A stretch of 64,000 bases of DNA from Streptococcus sp. (GCA_030528055.1 JAUMZQ010000001.1:62001-126000); one strand, 5' to 3'. Counted from the stretch's first letter, positions 10,100-18,645 are shown. Notes: generated from the sequence alone by a model not told the origin. Made by a program: numbers and translations.

Positions 10100-10844
10100 A
10101 TACAAAAAAATAAGTAAAAGTTATGGTGACAAAGTTATTTTAAACGATTTCAATCTCACAATTGAAGCGGGTGAATTTTTAACCATTGTGGGAACTTCTG
10201 GATCTGGAAAAACTACTTTACTAAAAATGATTAATGGTTTGGTCAAGCCTGATTCAGGACAAATTACTGTTAACAATAGAGATATTCAAGGACAGGATTT
10301 GATTGAACTGAGAAGAAGCATTGGTTATTCTATTCAAGGGAATGTTCTTTTTCCCCACATGACTGTTTTTGAAAATATTGCTTATGTTTTAAGATTGCAG
10401 AAAAAAGAAGAAGCAGAAATAGAAAAAATCGTTGATGCTAAACTAGCAATGTTGGGTTTAGCTAATGAATTGAAAGATCGTTACCCATCTGCTTTATCGG
10501 GAGGGCAAGCTCAAAGAGTTGGAATTGCTCGTTCGTTAGCTGCCAATCCCTCCATTCTTCTGATGGATGAACCATTTGGGGCGGTGGATGCCATTACTAG
10601 ATACCAGCTTCAAAGAGAACTAAAAAAATTACAGAAGAAAATGGCTGTCACAGTGGTTTTCATTACCCATGATATTGCTGAGGCCTTAAAATTAGGAAGC
10701 AGAGTAATGATTTTAGATGAAGGACAAATTCAGCAATGTGCTAGTCCAAAAGAAATACTAGATCATCCAGCTAATAATTTTGTTAAAGACTTATTGGAAA
10801 TAGCAGGAGTTGGATCAACTTTACAAGACGCCGTTTCTAGTTGA
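10092..10844 (+). CDS. Betaine/choline-type ABC transporter ATP-binding protein
   Basis: A 250-residue ABC ATPase with Walker A GTSGSGKTT, signature LSGGQAQR, Walker B ILLMDEP and the switch His in FITHD. It ends about 10 residues after the canonical domain and lacks the C-terminal CBS pair that senses ionic strength in OpuA-type ATPases, so any osmosensing must be elsewhere. It energises the fused permease/binding protein encoded immediately upstream. Confidence 0.92.
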   Translation: MIEYKKISKSYGDKVILNDFNLTIEAGEFLTIVGTSGSGKTTLLKMINGLVKPDSGQITVNNRDIQGQDLIELRRSIGYSIQGNVLFPHMTVFENIAYVLRLQKKEEAEIEKIVDAKLAMLGLANELKDRYPSALSGGQAQRVGIARSLAANPSILLMDEPFGAVDAITRYQLQRELKKLQKKMAVTVVFITHDIAEALKLGSRVMILDEGQIQQCASPKEILDHPANNFVKDLLEIAGVGSTLQDAVSS

Positions 10845-10891
10845 GAATTGTTTGTTTTTGTAGTAAAAAAAAGAATCATTGATTATCAAAT

Positions 10892-10922
10892 ACATCTTCC
10901 ATTGTTGGAAGGTGTTTTTTGT
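10892..10922 (+). terminator. Intrinsic terminator after the ABC transporter operon
   Basis: ACATCTTCCA / TGGAAGGTGT stem (one G-U pair) followed by a T6 run. The rest of the gap up to 11161 is AT-rich and holds the promoter of the next gene. Confidence 0.8.
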
Positions 10923-11003
10923 TAGAAAGATAGCGATTCTCATTAAAAATTAGAAATCAATGTAAATTTTGATTTTACTGATAAAACAGCATTTATACTG
11001 AAT

Positions 11004-11032
11004 TTGAAATTTTGTCATTCTTTTTATATAAT
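11004..11032 (+). promoter_or_regulatory. Promoter of the Q-rich membrane protein gene
   Basis: TTGAAA (11004-11009), 17-bp spacer, TATAAT (11027-11032). The predicted leader is about 120 bases. It contains AAAGGAG at about 11077-11083 with no usable start, and a 10-codon ORF (ATG 11137, stop 11167-11169) that overlaps the start of the main gene. Confidence 0.6.
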
Positions 11033-11161
11033 AGTGGATATACAATTTATTTTACTAGAAGTTGGTAGGATAAAGAAAGGAGATTTTATTTAGATAATTA
11101 GCACGAACGAGTATGTTTTAGCAAAGAGGATTTAAGATGAGAGTAAAAAGGAGTACTATTT

Positions 11162-12376
11162 ATGTCTAAACAAAATTCAAATGATTATTCAGAAGCAACA
11201 ACTGACAATCAAGCAGAAATTAACCAAGCCCCAGAACTTCAGCCAGAATCTGTTGCTTCAATTAATGAAAAAGAAGAACAAGTAGCCAGTGAAGAAGCAA
11301 CAATTGATACAAATACAGTTGAGAATATCCAAGTGAATCAAGAATCTTTAGGACAAGAAACAAATCAAAATCCTAATACACAGGAAAATTATCAAAATCC
11401 GCAGCCTAACCAATATGAACAACAAACATTTGAGCAAGCTGTGCAACCGAACCAAGGAGCTTTAGGACAAGAAACAAATCAAAATTCTAATACACAGGAA
11501 AATTACCAAAATCCACAGCCTAACCAATATGAACAACAAACATTTGAACAAGCTGTGCAACCAAACCAAGGAGCTTACTCTCAACAGCAGCAACAATATA
11601 CGCAAGCTGCTCAGCAACAAACAGCTGGACAATACCAACAACCAGGGCAGCAATTTACGCAAGAACAGTATCAGGCGAGACAACAGTTTACACAAGGACA
11701 AAATCAACAACAAAATTATCAAAATAATCAACAAGCGCAATTCCAATATCAACAGGGGACACCGCAGAATTATCAAAATCCGCAACCGTCTCAACCCAAT
11801 GCTTTCACCAAAGCAGTCAAGGAATTTTGGTTTTGGTTACTAGCAATATGGAAGACGCCAACAGCAAATCTAAAAGAGAGCAATCTAAATTCCTATACTG
11901 TATTTGGAATTGTATCGCTATTTTTGGGAATTATTATCTACCAAATTAAAATTATTTCTCTGCCTTTAGCTTATTACACTGGCTTTGCTTTTGACGCACG
12001 TATCTTTTTAACAGCTATATTAGCAGCACTTTTATTCTTATTTTCAATTGTTCCTGCTGGTTTTGTTGTGAAACGTTTTGTATATAAAAATAAGACAGTT
12101 ACCTTTAATAATGCTTTTCAATGGTATAGTCGTTTTTATGCCTTGATTCTTCCAATTATCACAGTAGCTTTAATTCTTTCTTTCTTAGAAACTTATCAAT
12201 TACCGCTGATTTTATTAGGGCTTACTTTGTTGGTTCTTTCAACTGGAGTTGTTTATACTTTACTTCCTTCAGAAAACAAATTAAAAGTTGATCCTTTTTA
12301 TAATTGTTTATTAGCTATTACTGTGAACACTGCTATTATAGTGGTATTCTTCTGGCTTGCTCTTTCTATGATTTAA
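11162..12376 (+). CDS. Gln/Asn-rich protein with C-terminal Yip1-like membrane domain
   Basis: 404 residues in two parts. Residues 1 to about 215 are low-complexity, rich in Q, N, P, Y and T, with a 38-residue unit repeated twice (GQETNQN.NTQENYQNPQPN...) and further QQ/YQN runs. Residues about 220-404 form a hydrophobic domain with about five membrane helices, similar in layout to Yip1/DUF-type membrane proteins. There is no signal peptide, so the Q-rich part is probably cytoplasmic. Function is unknown. The ATG is preceded by AAAAGGAG. An intrinsic terminator follows. Confidence 0.75.
   Translation: MSKQNSNDYSEATTDNQAEINQAPELQPESVASINEKEEQVASEEATIDTNTVENIQVNQESLGQETNQNPNTQENYQNPQPNQYEQQTFEQAVQPNQGALGQETNQNSNTQENYQNPQPNQYEQQTFEQAVQPNQGAYSQQQQQYTQAAQQQTAGQYQQPGQQFTQEQYQARQQFTQGQNQQQNYQNNQQAQFQYQQGTPQNYQNPQPSQPNAFTKAVKEFWFWLLAIWKTPTANLKESNLNSYTVFGIVSLFLGIIIYQIKIISLPLAYYTGFAFDARIFLTAILAALLFLFSIVPAGFVVKRFVYKNKTVTFNNAFQWYSRFYALILPIITVALILSFLETYQLPLILLGLTLLVLSTGVVYTLLPSENKLKVDPFYNCLLAITVNTAIIVVFFWLALSMI
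11347..11574 (+). repeat. 114-bp tandem duplication inside the Q-rich gene
   Basis: Two adjacent copies, 11347-11460 and 11461-11574, differ at only a few mostly silent positions (for example CCT/TCT, TAT/TAC, CCG/CCA). Each encodes 38 residues, so unit gain or loss keeps the frame. Confidence 0.9.
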
Positions 12377-12402
12377 AAGGGAATTTCAGATATTTTTTAA
12401 GA

Positions 12403-12438
12403 AACACCTATTTTTATTGAAAATCAGGTGTTTTTTTT
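12403..12438 (+). terminator. Intrinsic terminator after the Q-rich gene
   Basis: AACACCT / AGGTGTT stem with an AT-rich loop, followed by a T8 run. Confidence 0.8.
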
Positions 12439-12476
12439 GTACAATATAATCAATATAATGAATTTAGAGGAATAAA

Positions 12477-13205
12477 ATGATGAAACGTAGTCTCCTCAGT
12501 ATACTGTTAGTAGCTAGTTTAACCTTAACTGCTTGTTCTATGGCTAAGAAAAACAAAGATACTTCAGTGAATAATCAAAATTCCAGCGTGAAACAAAATG
12601 AAAACCAATCATCACAGACATCCGCTTCATCGGAAGTTCCAAATCGTGATAAAGGTGTTTCTTACAATGGTAGTTATTACAGCGTGAAAGGTAAATATGA
12701 TGAAATTATAATTGTCAATAAACATTACCCCTTATCACAAGATTACAATCCTGGTGAAAATCCAACTGCCAAGGCCGAATTGTTGAAACTGATTGCAGCA
12801 ATGCAGGAGCAAGGTTTTGCAATTAGCGATGAATACAGTGGTTTTCGTAGCTATGAAAACCAAAGTCAACTATATCAAAATTATGTTAATCAAGACGGAC
12901 AAGAAGCAGCTGATCGTTATTCGGCTCGCCCAGGACATAGTGAACACCAATCAGGTTTAGCTTTTGATTTAATAGATACGAGTGGCAATCTCGTTCAGGA
13001 AGCTGGTGCAAGTCAGTGGTTGTTGGAAAATTCCTATAAGTATGGTTTTATTGTACGCTATCAAAAAGGGATGGAATCGTCAACTGGTTATATGCCTGAA
13101 AGTTGGCATTTGCGTTACATTGGAAAAGAAGCTAAAGATATTGCTCAATCCGGTCAATCATTGGAAGAGTATTACGGATTTACAGGCGGTGAATACGACG
13201 AATAG
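12477..13205 (+). CDS. ldcB: Peptidoglycan carboxypeptidase lipoprotein (LdcB/DacB, VanY family)
   Basis: 242 residues. A lipoprotein signal ends in the lipobox LTAC (Cys at about residue 20), followed by a Ser/Asn-rich linker to about residue 55. The C-terminal domain is a VanY/LdcB zinc peptidase: SGFRSYENQ, the zinc motif GHSEHQSGLAFDL (His, Asp) and ESWHLRYIG (third His). In pneumococcus the homologue is an L,D-carboxypeptidase trimming tetrapeptides to tripeptides at the cell surface. Two ATGs in tandem are possible starts behind AGAGGA. Confidence 0.9.
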   Translation: MMKRSLLSILLVASLTLTACSMAKKNKDTSVNNQNSSVKQNENQSSQTSASSEVPNRDKGVSYNGSYYSVKGKYDEIIIVNKHYPLSQDYNPGENPTAKAELLKLIAAMQEQGFAISDEYSGFRSYENQSQLYQNYVNQDGQEAADRYSARPGHSEHQSGLAFDLIDTSGNLVQEAGASQWLLENSYKYGFIVRYQKGMESSTGYMPESWHLRYIGKEAKDIAQSGQSLEEYYGFTGGEYDE

Positions 13206-13239
13206 TAGCCTGTCTGTAAAAGCATAAGGAGGATAAGAA

Positions 13240-13530
13240 ATGAAGTATTACAAGATAAATCCCAACAGCGATTTTGCTGAAACACCAGTTAAAGAAGAAG
13301 CGAGAATCATCCATCATCTTCATCTTGAAAAAGGGAAAGATGTTTCAGAACATAGTGCGGATGCTTTGGTTACAGTAATCTGTCTATCTGGTGATGTCGA
13401 TTTTACTGCTGAAGGAGAGCAAGTAAGACTTGTCTCGGGAAGTTTTTTGACAATGGAACCAAATGAATTGCATAAACTTTTTGCTAACGAAGAAAGCCAT
13501 CTTTTGGTCATTAAACAACTCAAGTACTAA
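13240..13530 (+). CDS. Small cupin-domain protein
   Basis: A 96-residue single-domain cupin. The double-stranded beta-helix motifs are visible as EHSADALVTVICLSGDVDF (first) and MEPNELHKLFA (second, with His). The first motif has only one obvious His, so metal binding is uncertain. It starts 34 bases after ldcB with a good GGAGGA site and may be co-transcribed with it. Substrate and role are unknown. Confidence 0.8.
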   Translation: MKYYKINPNSDFAETPVKEEARIIHHLHLEKGKDVSEHSADALVTVICLSGDVDFTAEGEQVRLVSGSFLTMEPNELHKLFANEESHLLVIKQLKY

Positions 13531-13552
13531 TTAAAAGCAAACAAAATTTTTC

Positions 13553-13597
13553 AAATGAAGAAAATTCTGTCGTGGATATTTTCTTCATTTTTTTGTA
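13553..13597 (+). terminator. Intrinsic terminator after the cupin gene
   Basis: A perfect 13-bp stem (13553-13565 / 13578-13590, AAATGAAGAAAAT and its complement) followed by a T-run. Confidence 0.9.
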
Positions 13598-13623
13598 TAG
13601 ATAATTTGAAAAGAGAAAAATAA

Positions 13624-13646
13624 AAAAAGTGCCGTAGCACTTTTTA
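13624..13646 (-). terminator. Intrinsic terminator of rpmE2
   Basis: AAAAAGTGC / GCACTTTTT stem immediately beyond the rpmE2 stop; read on the minus strand it is followed by a U-rich tract. Confidence 0.8.
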
Positions 13647-13652
13647 TAAAGC

Positions 13653-13895
13653 TTATTTGAGACCGTATTTTTTGTTGAAACGATCCACACGTCCATCTGC
13701 TTGAGTGAACTTTTGGCGTCCAGTGTAGAACGGATGTGAATCAGATGAAATTTCAACACGAATCAACGGATAAGTTTTACCTTCAAACTCAACTGTCTCG
13801 TTAGAAGTCTTAGTTGAACCACTAAGAAATTGGTAACCAGTACTAGTATCCATAAAGACAACAGGTTGATAAGCTGGATGAATATCTTTTCTCAT
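13653..13895 (-). CDS. rpmE2: Ribosomal protein L31 type B
   Basis: An 80-residue ribosomal protein beginning [16 protein letters not shown]. It lacks the CxxC zinc ribbon of the A form, which marks it as the zinc-independent L31B paralogue. The segment [10 protein letters not shown] near residues 54-63 is family-typical. A promoter and short leader lie upstream on the minus strand. Confidence 0.97.
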   Translation of the reverse strand: MRKDIHPAYQPVVFMDTSTGYQFLSGSTKTSNETVEFEGKTYPLIRVEISSDSHPFYTGRQKFTQADGRVDRFNKKYGLK

Positions 13896-13984
13896 TTTTA
13901 AAAAATTTCCTTTCTGCCATGGTCTCTTTGCGAGCCATAGATTAGTTACTTTGATAGTGTATCAAATTCTAATAGGTTTGACAA
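13896..13984 (-). promoter_or_regulatory. rpmE2 promoter and possible L31 leader hairpin
   Basis: On the minus strand TTGTCA (13984-13979), 17-bp spacer, TACACT (13961-13956). The roughly 54-nt leader can fold ATGG-CTC / GAG-A-CCAT around a GCAAA loop. Autoregulatory L31 leader RNAs are known in Firmicutes; the match to that family is my inference from position and the hairpin only. Confidence 0.45.
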
Positions 13985-13991
13985 GCTTTTT

Positions 13992-14939
13992 TCACCATTT
14001 TTTAGGTCTTTTTGCCAATTCTTTTAGTTCGCCATAAATTTCTTCCACTTCCTGTAAAGAATAGGCATTTGCACCACTGGCTAATGGATGGCCTCCTCCA
14101 TGATGTTGCTTAGCTATTTCATTGATCGGAATGATCTTGCTACGCATACGCACGCGATAATGCCCATCCGCTTGTTCAACAAAAATAGCCCAGATAAACA
14201 CGTCTTCAATACGACCCGGAGCCGATACGATAGCGGATGTATCAGCATCTGTTAATTGATATCGTTTCAGCAATTTTTGAGAAAGGATTACTCGAGCGAC
14301 ACCATTTTCATCCATTTCTAGATGGTCGTACACATAGCCTTGTAATTTTGCGACTGGATAGGTTAGAGAATCTAGTTGTCTTGCCAAACTTGCGGCATCA
14401 AAATCAATCTGTCGTAGCAAACTAGCGACTGATAAGGTTTGTGCTGTAGTTGTTGGATAAAGGAAGCGTCCAGTGTCACCGATAATTCCTGCATAGAGGA
14501 GTCGGGCACTATCTTTGTCAATATCTAGCTTATTTTCTTGTGCTAAAAGTGTGATGAGTTCGCAGGTACTACTAGAATTTGTATCCACTAAATAAAGATC
14601 TCCATAGACATCATCATTTGGATGATGGTCAATCTTAATGATAAATTCTCCCTGAGTATATCTTTTGTCATCAATTCGTTCGGTATTAGCAGTGTCGCAG
14701 ACGATGACAAGGGCTCCATTGTAATCATCATCTGTTACTTGTTCCATTTTTGCTAACCAAGTGAGACTAGGTTCATCATAGCCTGTCACTTTTATAGATT
14801 TACTAGGAAAGTTGTGTTGTAATAATTTTTGTAAACCAACTTGGCTTCCTATCGCATCGGGGTCTGGACGCATATGTCGATGAATAATGATTGTGTCATA
14901 TTCCTTAATCTTTTGTACAATTTCGTGATAAATATTCAT
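13992..14939 (-). CDS. DHH-DHHA1 phosphoesterase (NrnA / Pde2-like, pApA or oligo-RNA hydrolase)
   Basis: 315 residues. The N-terminal DHH domain contains HRHMRPDPDAIGSQ, VIVCDTANTER and the DHH motif KIDHHPND; the C-terminal DHHA1 domain has HHGGGHPLASGA. Stand-alone proteins of this layout act as NrnA (nano-RNase and pAp phosphatase) and, in pneumococcus, as Pde2, which degrades pApA from c-di-AMP. I chose the ATG at 14939 because GAGGT lies 7 bases upstream; an ATG 27 bases earlier has no ribosome site. Flanking genes are syntenic with pneumococcus. Confidence 0.9.
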   Translation of the reverse strand: MNIYHEIVQKIKEYDTIIIHRHMRPDPDAIGSQVGLQKLLQHNFPSKSIKVTGYDEPSLTWLAKMEQVTDDDYNGALVIVCDTANTERIDDKRYTQGEFIIKIDHHPNDDVYGDLYLVDTNSSSTCELITLLAQENKLDIDKDSARLLYAGIIGDTGRFLYPTTTAQTLSVASLLRQIDFDAASLARQLDSLTYPVAKLQGYVYDHLEMDENGVARVILSQKLLKRYQLTDADTSAIVSAPGRIEDVFIWAIFVEQADGHYRVRMRSKIIPINEIAKQHHGGGHPLASGANAYSLQEVEEIYGELKELAKRPKKW

Positions 14940-15043
14940 AAGTACCTCGTTTATTTCTTTTCCCATTGTAGCATAAGAGTTTTTATTTTTAAAATAAAAA
15001 AGATGTGTTATAATAAAAGTAGACTATTTCATTGGAGGAAGAT

Positions 15044-15487
15044 ATGGCTTTAGCGAAAATTGTATTTGCTAGTATGACTGGTAACACAGAGGAAATTGCA
15101 GATATTGTGGCTGAAAAATTAAGAGAGTTAGACGTAGATGTTGAAATTGATGAATGCACTACAGTTGATGCAGAAGATTTCCTAGATGCTGACCTCGCTA
15201 TCGTAGCAACTTATACCTATGGTGACGGAGAATTACCTGACGAAATTGTGGACTTTTATGAAGATTTATCGGGTCTTGATTTAGCTGGAAAGATCTACGG
15301 TGTTGTGGGATCAGGAGATACTTTTTACGATGAATTTTGTAAAGCTGTAGATGACTTTGATACTGTTTTTGCAGCAACTGGGGCAGAAAAAGGTTCTGAA
15401 AATGTTAAAGTTGATTTATCAGCAGAAGAAGATGACATTGAACGCTTGGAACATTTTGCTGAGGAATTGGCTAGTAAATTACATTAA
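15044..15487 (+). CDS. Flavodoxin
   Basis: A 147-residue FMN electron carrier. The phosphate-binding loop ASMTGNTEEIAD and the acidic composition are diagnostic, as are the two isoalloxazine loops TYTYGDGELPDE and GSGDTFYDEFC. The ATG at 15044 has GGAGGAAG 3-4 bases upstream; TATAAT at 15009-15014 is the likely -10. Followed by its own terminator. Confidence 0.93.
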   Translation: MALAKIVFASMTGNTEEIADIVAEKLRELDVDVEIDECTTVDAEDFLDADLAIVATYTYGDGELPDEIVDFYEDLSGLDLAGKIYGVVGSGDTFYDEFCKAVDDFDTVFAATGAEKGSENVKVDLSAEEDDIERLEHFAEELASKLH

Positions 15488-15489
15488 AA

Positions 15490-15514
15490 AAACGATGAAC
15501 AATCGTTTTTTTTG
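15490..15514 (+). terminator. Intrinsic terminator after the flavodoxin gene
   Basis: AAACGAT / ATCGTTT stem with a GAACA loop, then a long T-run. Confidence 0.85.
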
Positions 15515-15543
15515 TTTGAAAAATTGTAGGAAAAGTTTACAAT

Positions 15544-15572
15544 CTGACTTTTTCATCAGATAGGAGTATAAT
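15544..15572 (+). promoter_or_regulatory. Promoter of the stand-alone sufB
   Basis: CTGACT (15544-15549), 17-bp spacer, TATAAT (15567-15572), about 65 bases upstream of the GAAAGGAG ribosome site. Together with the upstream terminator this makes sufB an independent unit. Confidence 0.55.
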
Positions 15573-15645
15573 AAAAGAAAGCGTTCTCTGAATTTTTGTT
15601 TTCTGGAATGTTCAAGAGAATTGTCAAAGTGAAAGGAGTCAGACT

Positions 15646-17028
15646 ATGAAAGAACGTGAGTATGATTTTGGTTTTCATGACAATGTTCGTCCTCTATTTT
15701 CCACAGGAAAAGGACTAACAGAAGAAGTTGTACGTGAAATTTCAGAAATTAAAAATGAGCCGCAATGGATGTTAGATTATCGTTTACGTTCGCTAGAACT
15801 CTTTCATAAACTACCGATGCCTGATTTTGGTCCTGATTTGTCGGGTATACGTTTTGAAGATATTATTTATTATCAAAAATTAAGTAGTGAGCGTGCTAGA
15901 ACTTGGGAAGATGTACCAGAGGAAATAAAGAAGACATTTGATCGTTTGGGGATTCCTGAAGCTGAAAAACAATTCCTCTCAGGTGCTGTTGCTCAATATG
16001 AATCCGAAGTGGTTTATCACAATATGAAGGAAGAATTTGAAAAATTAGGAGTCATTTTCACTGATACAGATACGGCTGTTCAAGAATATCCTGATTTGGT
16101 TAAAAAATATTTTGGCACAGTGATTTCTAATGCAGAGCATAAATTTTCAGCTCTCAATAGTGCTGTATGGTCAGGCGGTACTTTTATTTACGTTCCTAAA
16201 AATGTACAATGCATGGTTCCTGTTCAAACTTATTTTCGGATTAATGGAGAAAATGCCGGTCAGTTTGAACGGTCATTGATGATTATTGAAGAAGGAGGCT
16301 CCATCCAATACATTGAAGGATGTACAGCTCCGACTTATTCAACCAATAGCCTTCATGCAGCCAATGTTGAAATTATTGTCAAAAAAGATGCCTTTTTCCG
16401 TTATACTACCATACAAAATTGGTCAGACAATGTTTATAATCTAGTAACGGAGCGTGGAACGGTTGAAGAGGGTGGAACATTAGAGTGGATTGATGGTAAT
16501 TTAGGTAGCAAGGTGAATATGAAATATCCTTGTAGCATTTTAAATGGCCGCCATGCACGAACCTCTGTTCTATCCATGTCGTTTGCAAACTATGGTCAGC
16601 ATTTGGATGCCGGCTGTAAGGTGTTTCACAATGCTCCTAAAACTTCTAGTACCTTGATTTCCAAATCGGTAGCCAAGGATGGTGGAAAGACAGACTATCG
16701 TGGTCAAGTTCGGTTTGGAAAGAATAGTGCCGGTTCAAAATCTCATATTGAATGCGACACAATATTGATGGATGGCGAATCCAGCTCTGATACCATTCCA
16801 TTTAACGAAATCCATAATTCTAATGTTGCTTTAGAACACGAAGCCAAAGTTTCCAAAGTTTCTGAAGAACAACTTTATTATCTGATGAGTCGAGGTATTG
16901 GAGAAGAAGAAGCAACAGCTATGATTGTCAATGGTTTTATGGAACCCATTACTAAGGAATTGCCGATGGAATATGCTGTAGAATTAAACCAACTAATCAA
17001 TATGAGTATGGAAGGTTCGGTTGGATAA
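15646..17028 (+). CDS. sufB: Fe-S cluster assembly scaffold SufB (stand-alone)
   Basis: 460 residues with the SufB signature regions: [37 protein letters not shown], the conserved [14 protein letters not shown] (Cys), and a C-terminus [18 protein letters not shown]. SufB with SufC and SufD forms the scaffold on which Fe-S clusters are built. In streptococci sufB is normally the last gene of sufCDSUB; here it stands alone between flavodoxin and chorismate mutase with its own promoter. The sequence differs clearly from the usual streptococcal SufB as I remember it (for example [10 protein letters not shown] where KGVKVDIPLQ is usual), so it may be a paralogue. Confidence 0.88.
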   Translation: MKEREYDFGFHDNVRPLFSTGKGLTEEVVREISEIKNEPQWMLDYRLRSLELFHKLPMPDFGPDLSGIRFEDIIYYQKLSSERARTWEDVPEEIKKTFDRLGIPEAEKQFLSGAVAQYESEVVYHNMKEEFEKLGVIFTDTDTAVQEYPDLVKKYFGTVISNAEHKFSALNSAVWSGGTFIYVPKNVQCMVPVQTYFRINGENAGQFERSLMIIEEGGSIQYIEGCTAPTYSTNSLHAANVEIIVKKDAFFRYTTIQNWSDNVYNLVTERGTVEEGGTLEWIDGNLGSKVNMKYPCSILNGRHARTSVLSMSFANYGQHLDAGCKVFHNAPKTSSTLISKSVAKDGGKTDYRGQVRFGKNSAGSKSHIECDTILMDGESSSDTIPFNEIHNSNVALEHEAKVSKVSEEQLYYLMSRGIGEEEATAMIVNGFMEPITKELPMEYAVELNQLINMSMEGSVG

Positions 17029-17167
17029 TAGTTGAAAGAAGAATATTTCTTATTTAGTGTCTTATTTTTAACCAACTTTTCAAAAGTGAGTTCTATTTTA
17101 CTGTAGCCAGTAGCATAATGGACAAGATTTTGCTATTATAGAAAAATAAACTTTGAAAGGGCTATTT

Positions 17168-17434
17168 ATGGATTTAACAGAAATTAGACAAGAAATAGAT
17201 CAAGTAGATAACGAATTAGTTGCCTTACTAGAGAAACGAATGAAGTTGGTTGCACAGGTGCTACACTATAAACAATCAACTGGTAAAACTGTTTTAGATA
17301 AAGGACGTGAGCAAGTTATTTTAGAAAAAGTTGCTAATCAAGTTGATGATAAGATTTACGAAGAAAGTATTGTTCAAACTTTTTCTGATATTTTAAAAAA
17401 TTCTCGCCAGTATCAAGAAAAGCGACTATCATGA
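17168..17434 (+). CDS. Chorismate mutase (AroQ class)
   Basis: An 88-residue all-helical mutase. The N-terminal active-site helix is evident (LTEIRQEIDQVDNELVALLEKRMKL), with catalytic-type Arg and Lys positions (R7, K35 region, KGREQVILEKV). It converts chorismate to prephenate for Phe/Tyr synthesis. The ATG at 17168 after GAAAGGG fits the family start. It overlaps the first crcB by 4 bases. Confidence 0.9.
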   Translation: MDLTEIRQEIDQVDNELVALLEKRMKLVAQVLHYKQSTGKTVLDKGREQVILEKVANQVDDKIYEESIVQTFSDILKNSRQYQEKRLS

Positions 17435-17811
17435 AAACGATAAAAGACACCCTTGCAGTTTTCCTAGCAGCTATGGTAGGTGGGTTCATTCGTTATGGTA
17501 TTTCTTCGTATTTTTCTATGGAAAATCCTCGAATTATTTTTCCTTGGGCAACTCTGATAGTTAATTACTTAGGAACAGTTTTATTGATTGTTTTAGTTAA
17601 GGGCTATTTGAGTAGTCATGGGGCTCCAAAACGCTTCATTCTTGCTATGGGAACTGGATTTTGTGGTGGGTTGACAACATTTTCTAGTTTGTTGCTCGAT
17701 ACTGCAAAATTGCTTGAGAAAGGTTATTACCTTGAACTAGTCGTTTATTTGATTGTGAGCATAGCGGGAAGTTTTCTATTGGCTCTTTTGGTTAGAAAGT
17801 GGATAAAATGA
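17431..17811 (+). CDS. crcB: Fluoride exporter CrcB/Fluc, subunit 1
   Basis: 126 residues, four membrane helices. The conserved N-x-x-G (VNYLGT) and the GTGFCGGLTTFSSL signature of Fluc channels are present. It is paired head to tail with a second crcB gene, as in other streptococci where two subunits form the dual-topology channel. Overlaps the chorismate mutase stop as ATGA. No fluoride riboswitch is seen upstream. Confidence 0.93.
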   Translation: MKTIKDTLAVFLAAMVGGFIRYGISSYFSMENPRIIFPWATLIVNYLGTVLLIVLVKGYLSSHGAPKRFILAMGTGFCGGLTTFSSLLLDTAKLLEKGYYLELVVYLIVSIAGSFLLALLVRKWIK

Positions 17812-18137
17812 TGCTTGGAATGATACTAATTTTTTGCGGTCTTGGTGCTGTGGTGAGATATTTTTTGTCCAAGCTAAATAAAAACTTTTCTTTGCCGCTA
17901 GGTACCTTACTTGCTAATATTTTAGGAGCTTTCTTGATAGGCTATTTTTATAAGCATTTTTCAGATAAAGGATTATATGTGATATTGTCAACAGGTTTTT
18001 GTGGTGGCTTGTCAACCTTATCAACTTTTAATAGCGAACTATTGGAGCTGTTCCAAGACAAGAAAAAATTCTTTTCTTATCTAGTTTTAACTTATTCTTT
18101 AGGATTTTCGTTACTTATTTTAGGTTTTTTACTATAA
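17808..18137 (+). CDS. crcB: Fluoride exporter CrcB/Fluc, subunit 2
   Basis: 109 residues with four membrane helices and STGFCGGLSTLSTF, the Fluc signature, plus LANILGAFLIG containing the pore Asn. The ATG at 17808 forms an ATGA overlap with the preceding crcB stop. The two paralogues likely form a heteromeric fluoride channel in the membrane. Confidence 0.92.
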   Translation: MMLGMILIFCGLGAVVRYFLSKLNKNFSLPLGTLLANILGAFLIGYFYKHFSDKGLYVILSTGFCGGLSTLSTFNSELLELFQDKKKFFSYLVLTYSLGFSLLILGFLL

Positions 18138-18142
18138 AAATC

Positions 18143-18254
18143 TTTACATTTGAAAAAATTTTGATATAATATAGTTTGTGTCTAATGGAAGCACAAAAAA
18201 CGGCTAATCCGCTGTCGTCTTGAATGGCAAGATTGGTAAGATAGGAGTAGAAAA
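18143..18254 (+). promoter_or_regulatory. rplS promoter and L19 leader
   Basis: TTTACA (18143-18148), 16-bp spacer, TATAAT (18165-18170). The roughly 78-nt leader contains GC-rich pairing segments (ACGGCTAATCCGCTGTCGTC) of the kind in the L19 autoregulatory leader known in Bacilli and Lactobacillales. The family assignment is from position and appearance. Confidence 0.55.
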
Positions 18255-18602
18255 ATGAATCCATTAATCCAAAGTTTAACCGAAGGTCAACTTCGTACTG
18301 ATATCCCTGCATTCCGTCCTGGTGACACTGTTCGTGTTCATGCGAAAGTTGTCGAAGGAAATCGTGAACGTATCCAGATTTTTGAAGGTGTTGTTATTGC
18401 CCGTAAAGGTCAAGGCATCTCTGAAATGTATACAGTTCGCAAAATCTCAGGTGGTATCGGTGTAGAACGTACATTCCCAATTCACACACCACGTGTTGAT
18501 AAAATTGAAGTCGTACGTTATGGTAAAGTACGTCGTGCTAAATTGTACTACCTTCGTGCATTACAAGGTAAAGCAGCACGTATCAAAGAAATTCGTCGTT
18601 AA
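18255..18602 (+). CDS. rplS: Ribosomal protein L19
   Basis: 115 residues, complete. Typical L19 segments: [45 protein letters not shown] and the basic C-terminus [14 protein letters not shown]. The start follows ATAGGAGTAGAAAA. An intrinsic terminator lies directly after the stop. Confidence 0.98.
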   Translation: MNPLIQSLTEGQLRTDIPAFRPGDTVRVHAKVVEGNRERIQIFEGVVIARKGQGISEMYTVRKISGGIGVERTFPIHTPRVDKIEVVRYGKVRRAKLYYLRALQGKAARIKEIRR

Positions 18603-18611
18603 TGTGATGAA

Positions 18612-18645
18612 AAAAGGATTCAGTAGTGAATCCTTTTTATTTTTG
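18612..18645 (+). terminator. Intrinsic terminator after rplS
   Basis: AAAAGGATTCA / TGAATCCTTTT stem with a GTAG loop and a T-rich tail. Confidence 0.9.

Noticed and set aside
8567..10844. Assigning the fused ABC transporter as ergothioneine-specific EgtUV
   Set aside because: The architecture fits, but the binding-domain sequence does not resemble the EgtU sequence I recall; left as betaine/choline type.
17390..17440. Fluoride riboswitch before crcB
   Set aside because: The gene overlaps the chorismate mutase stop codon and no crcB-motif RNA is visible upstream.
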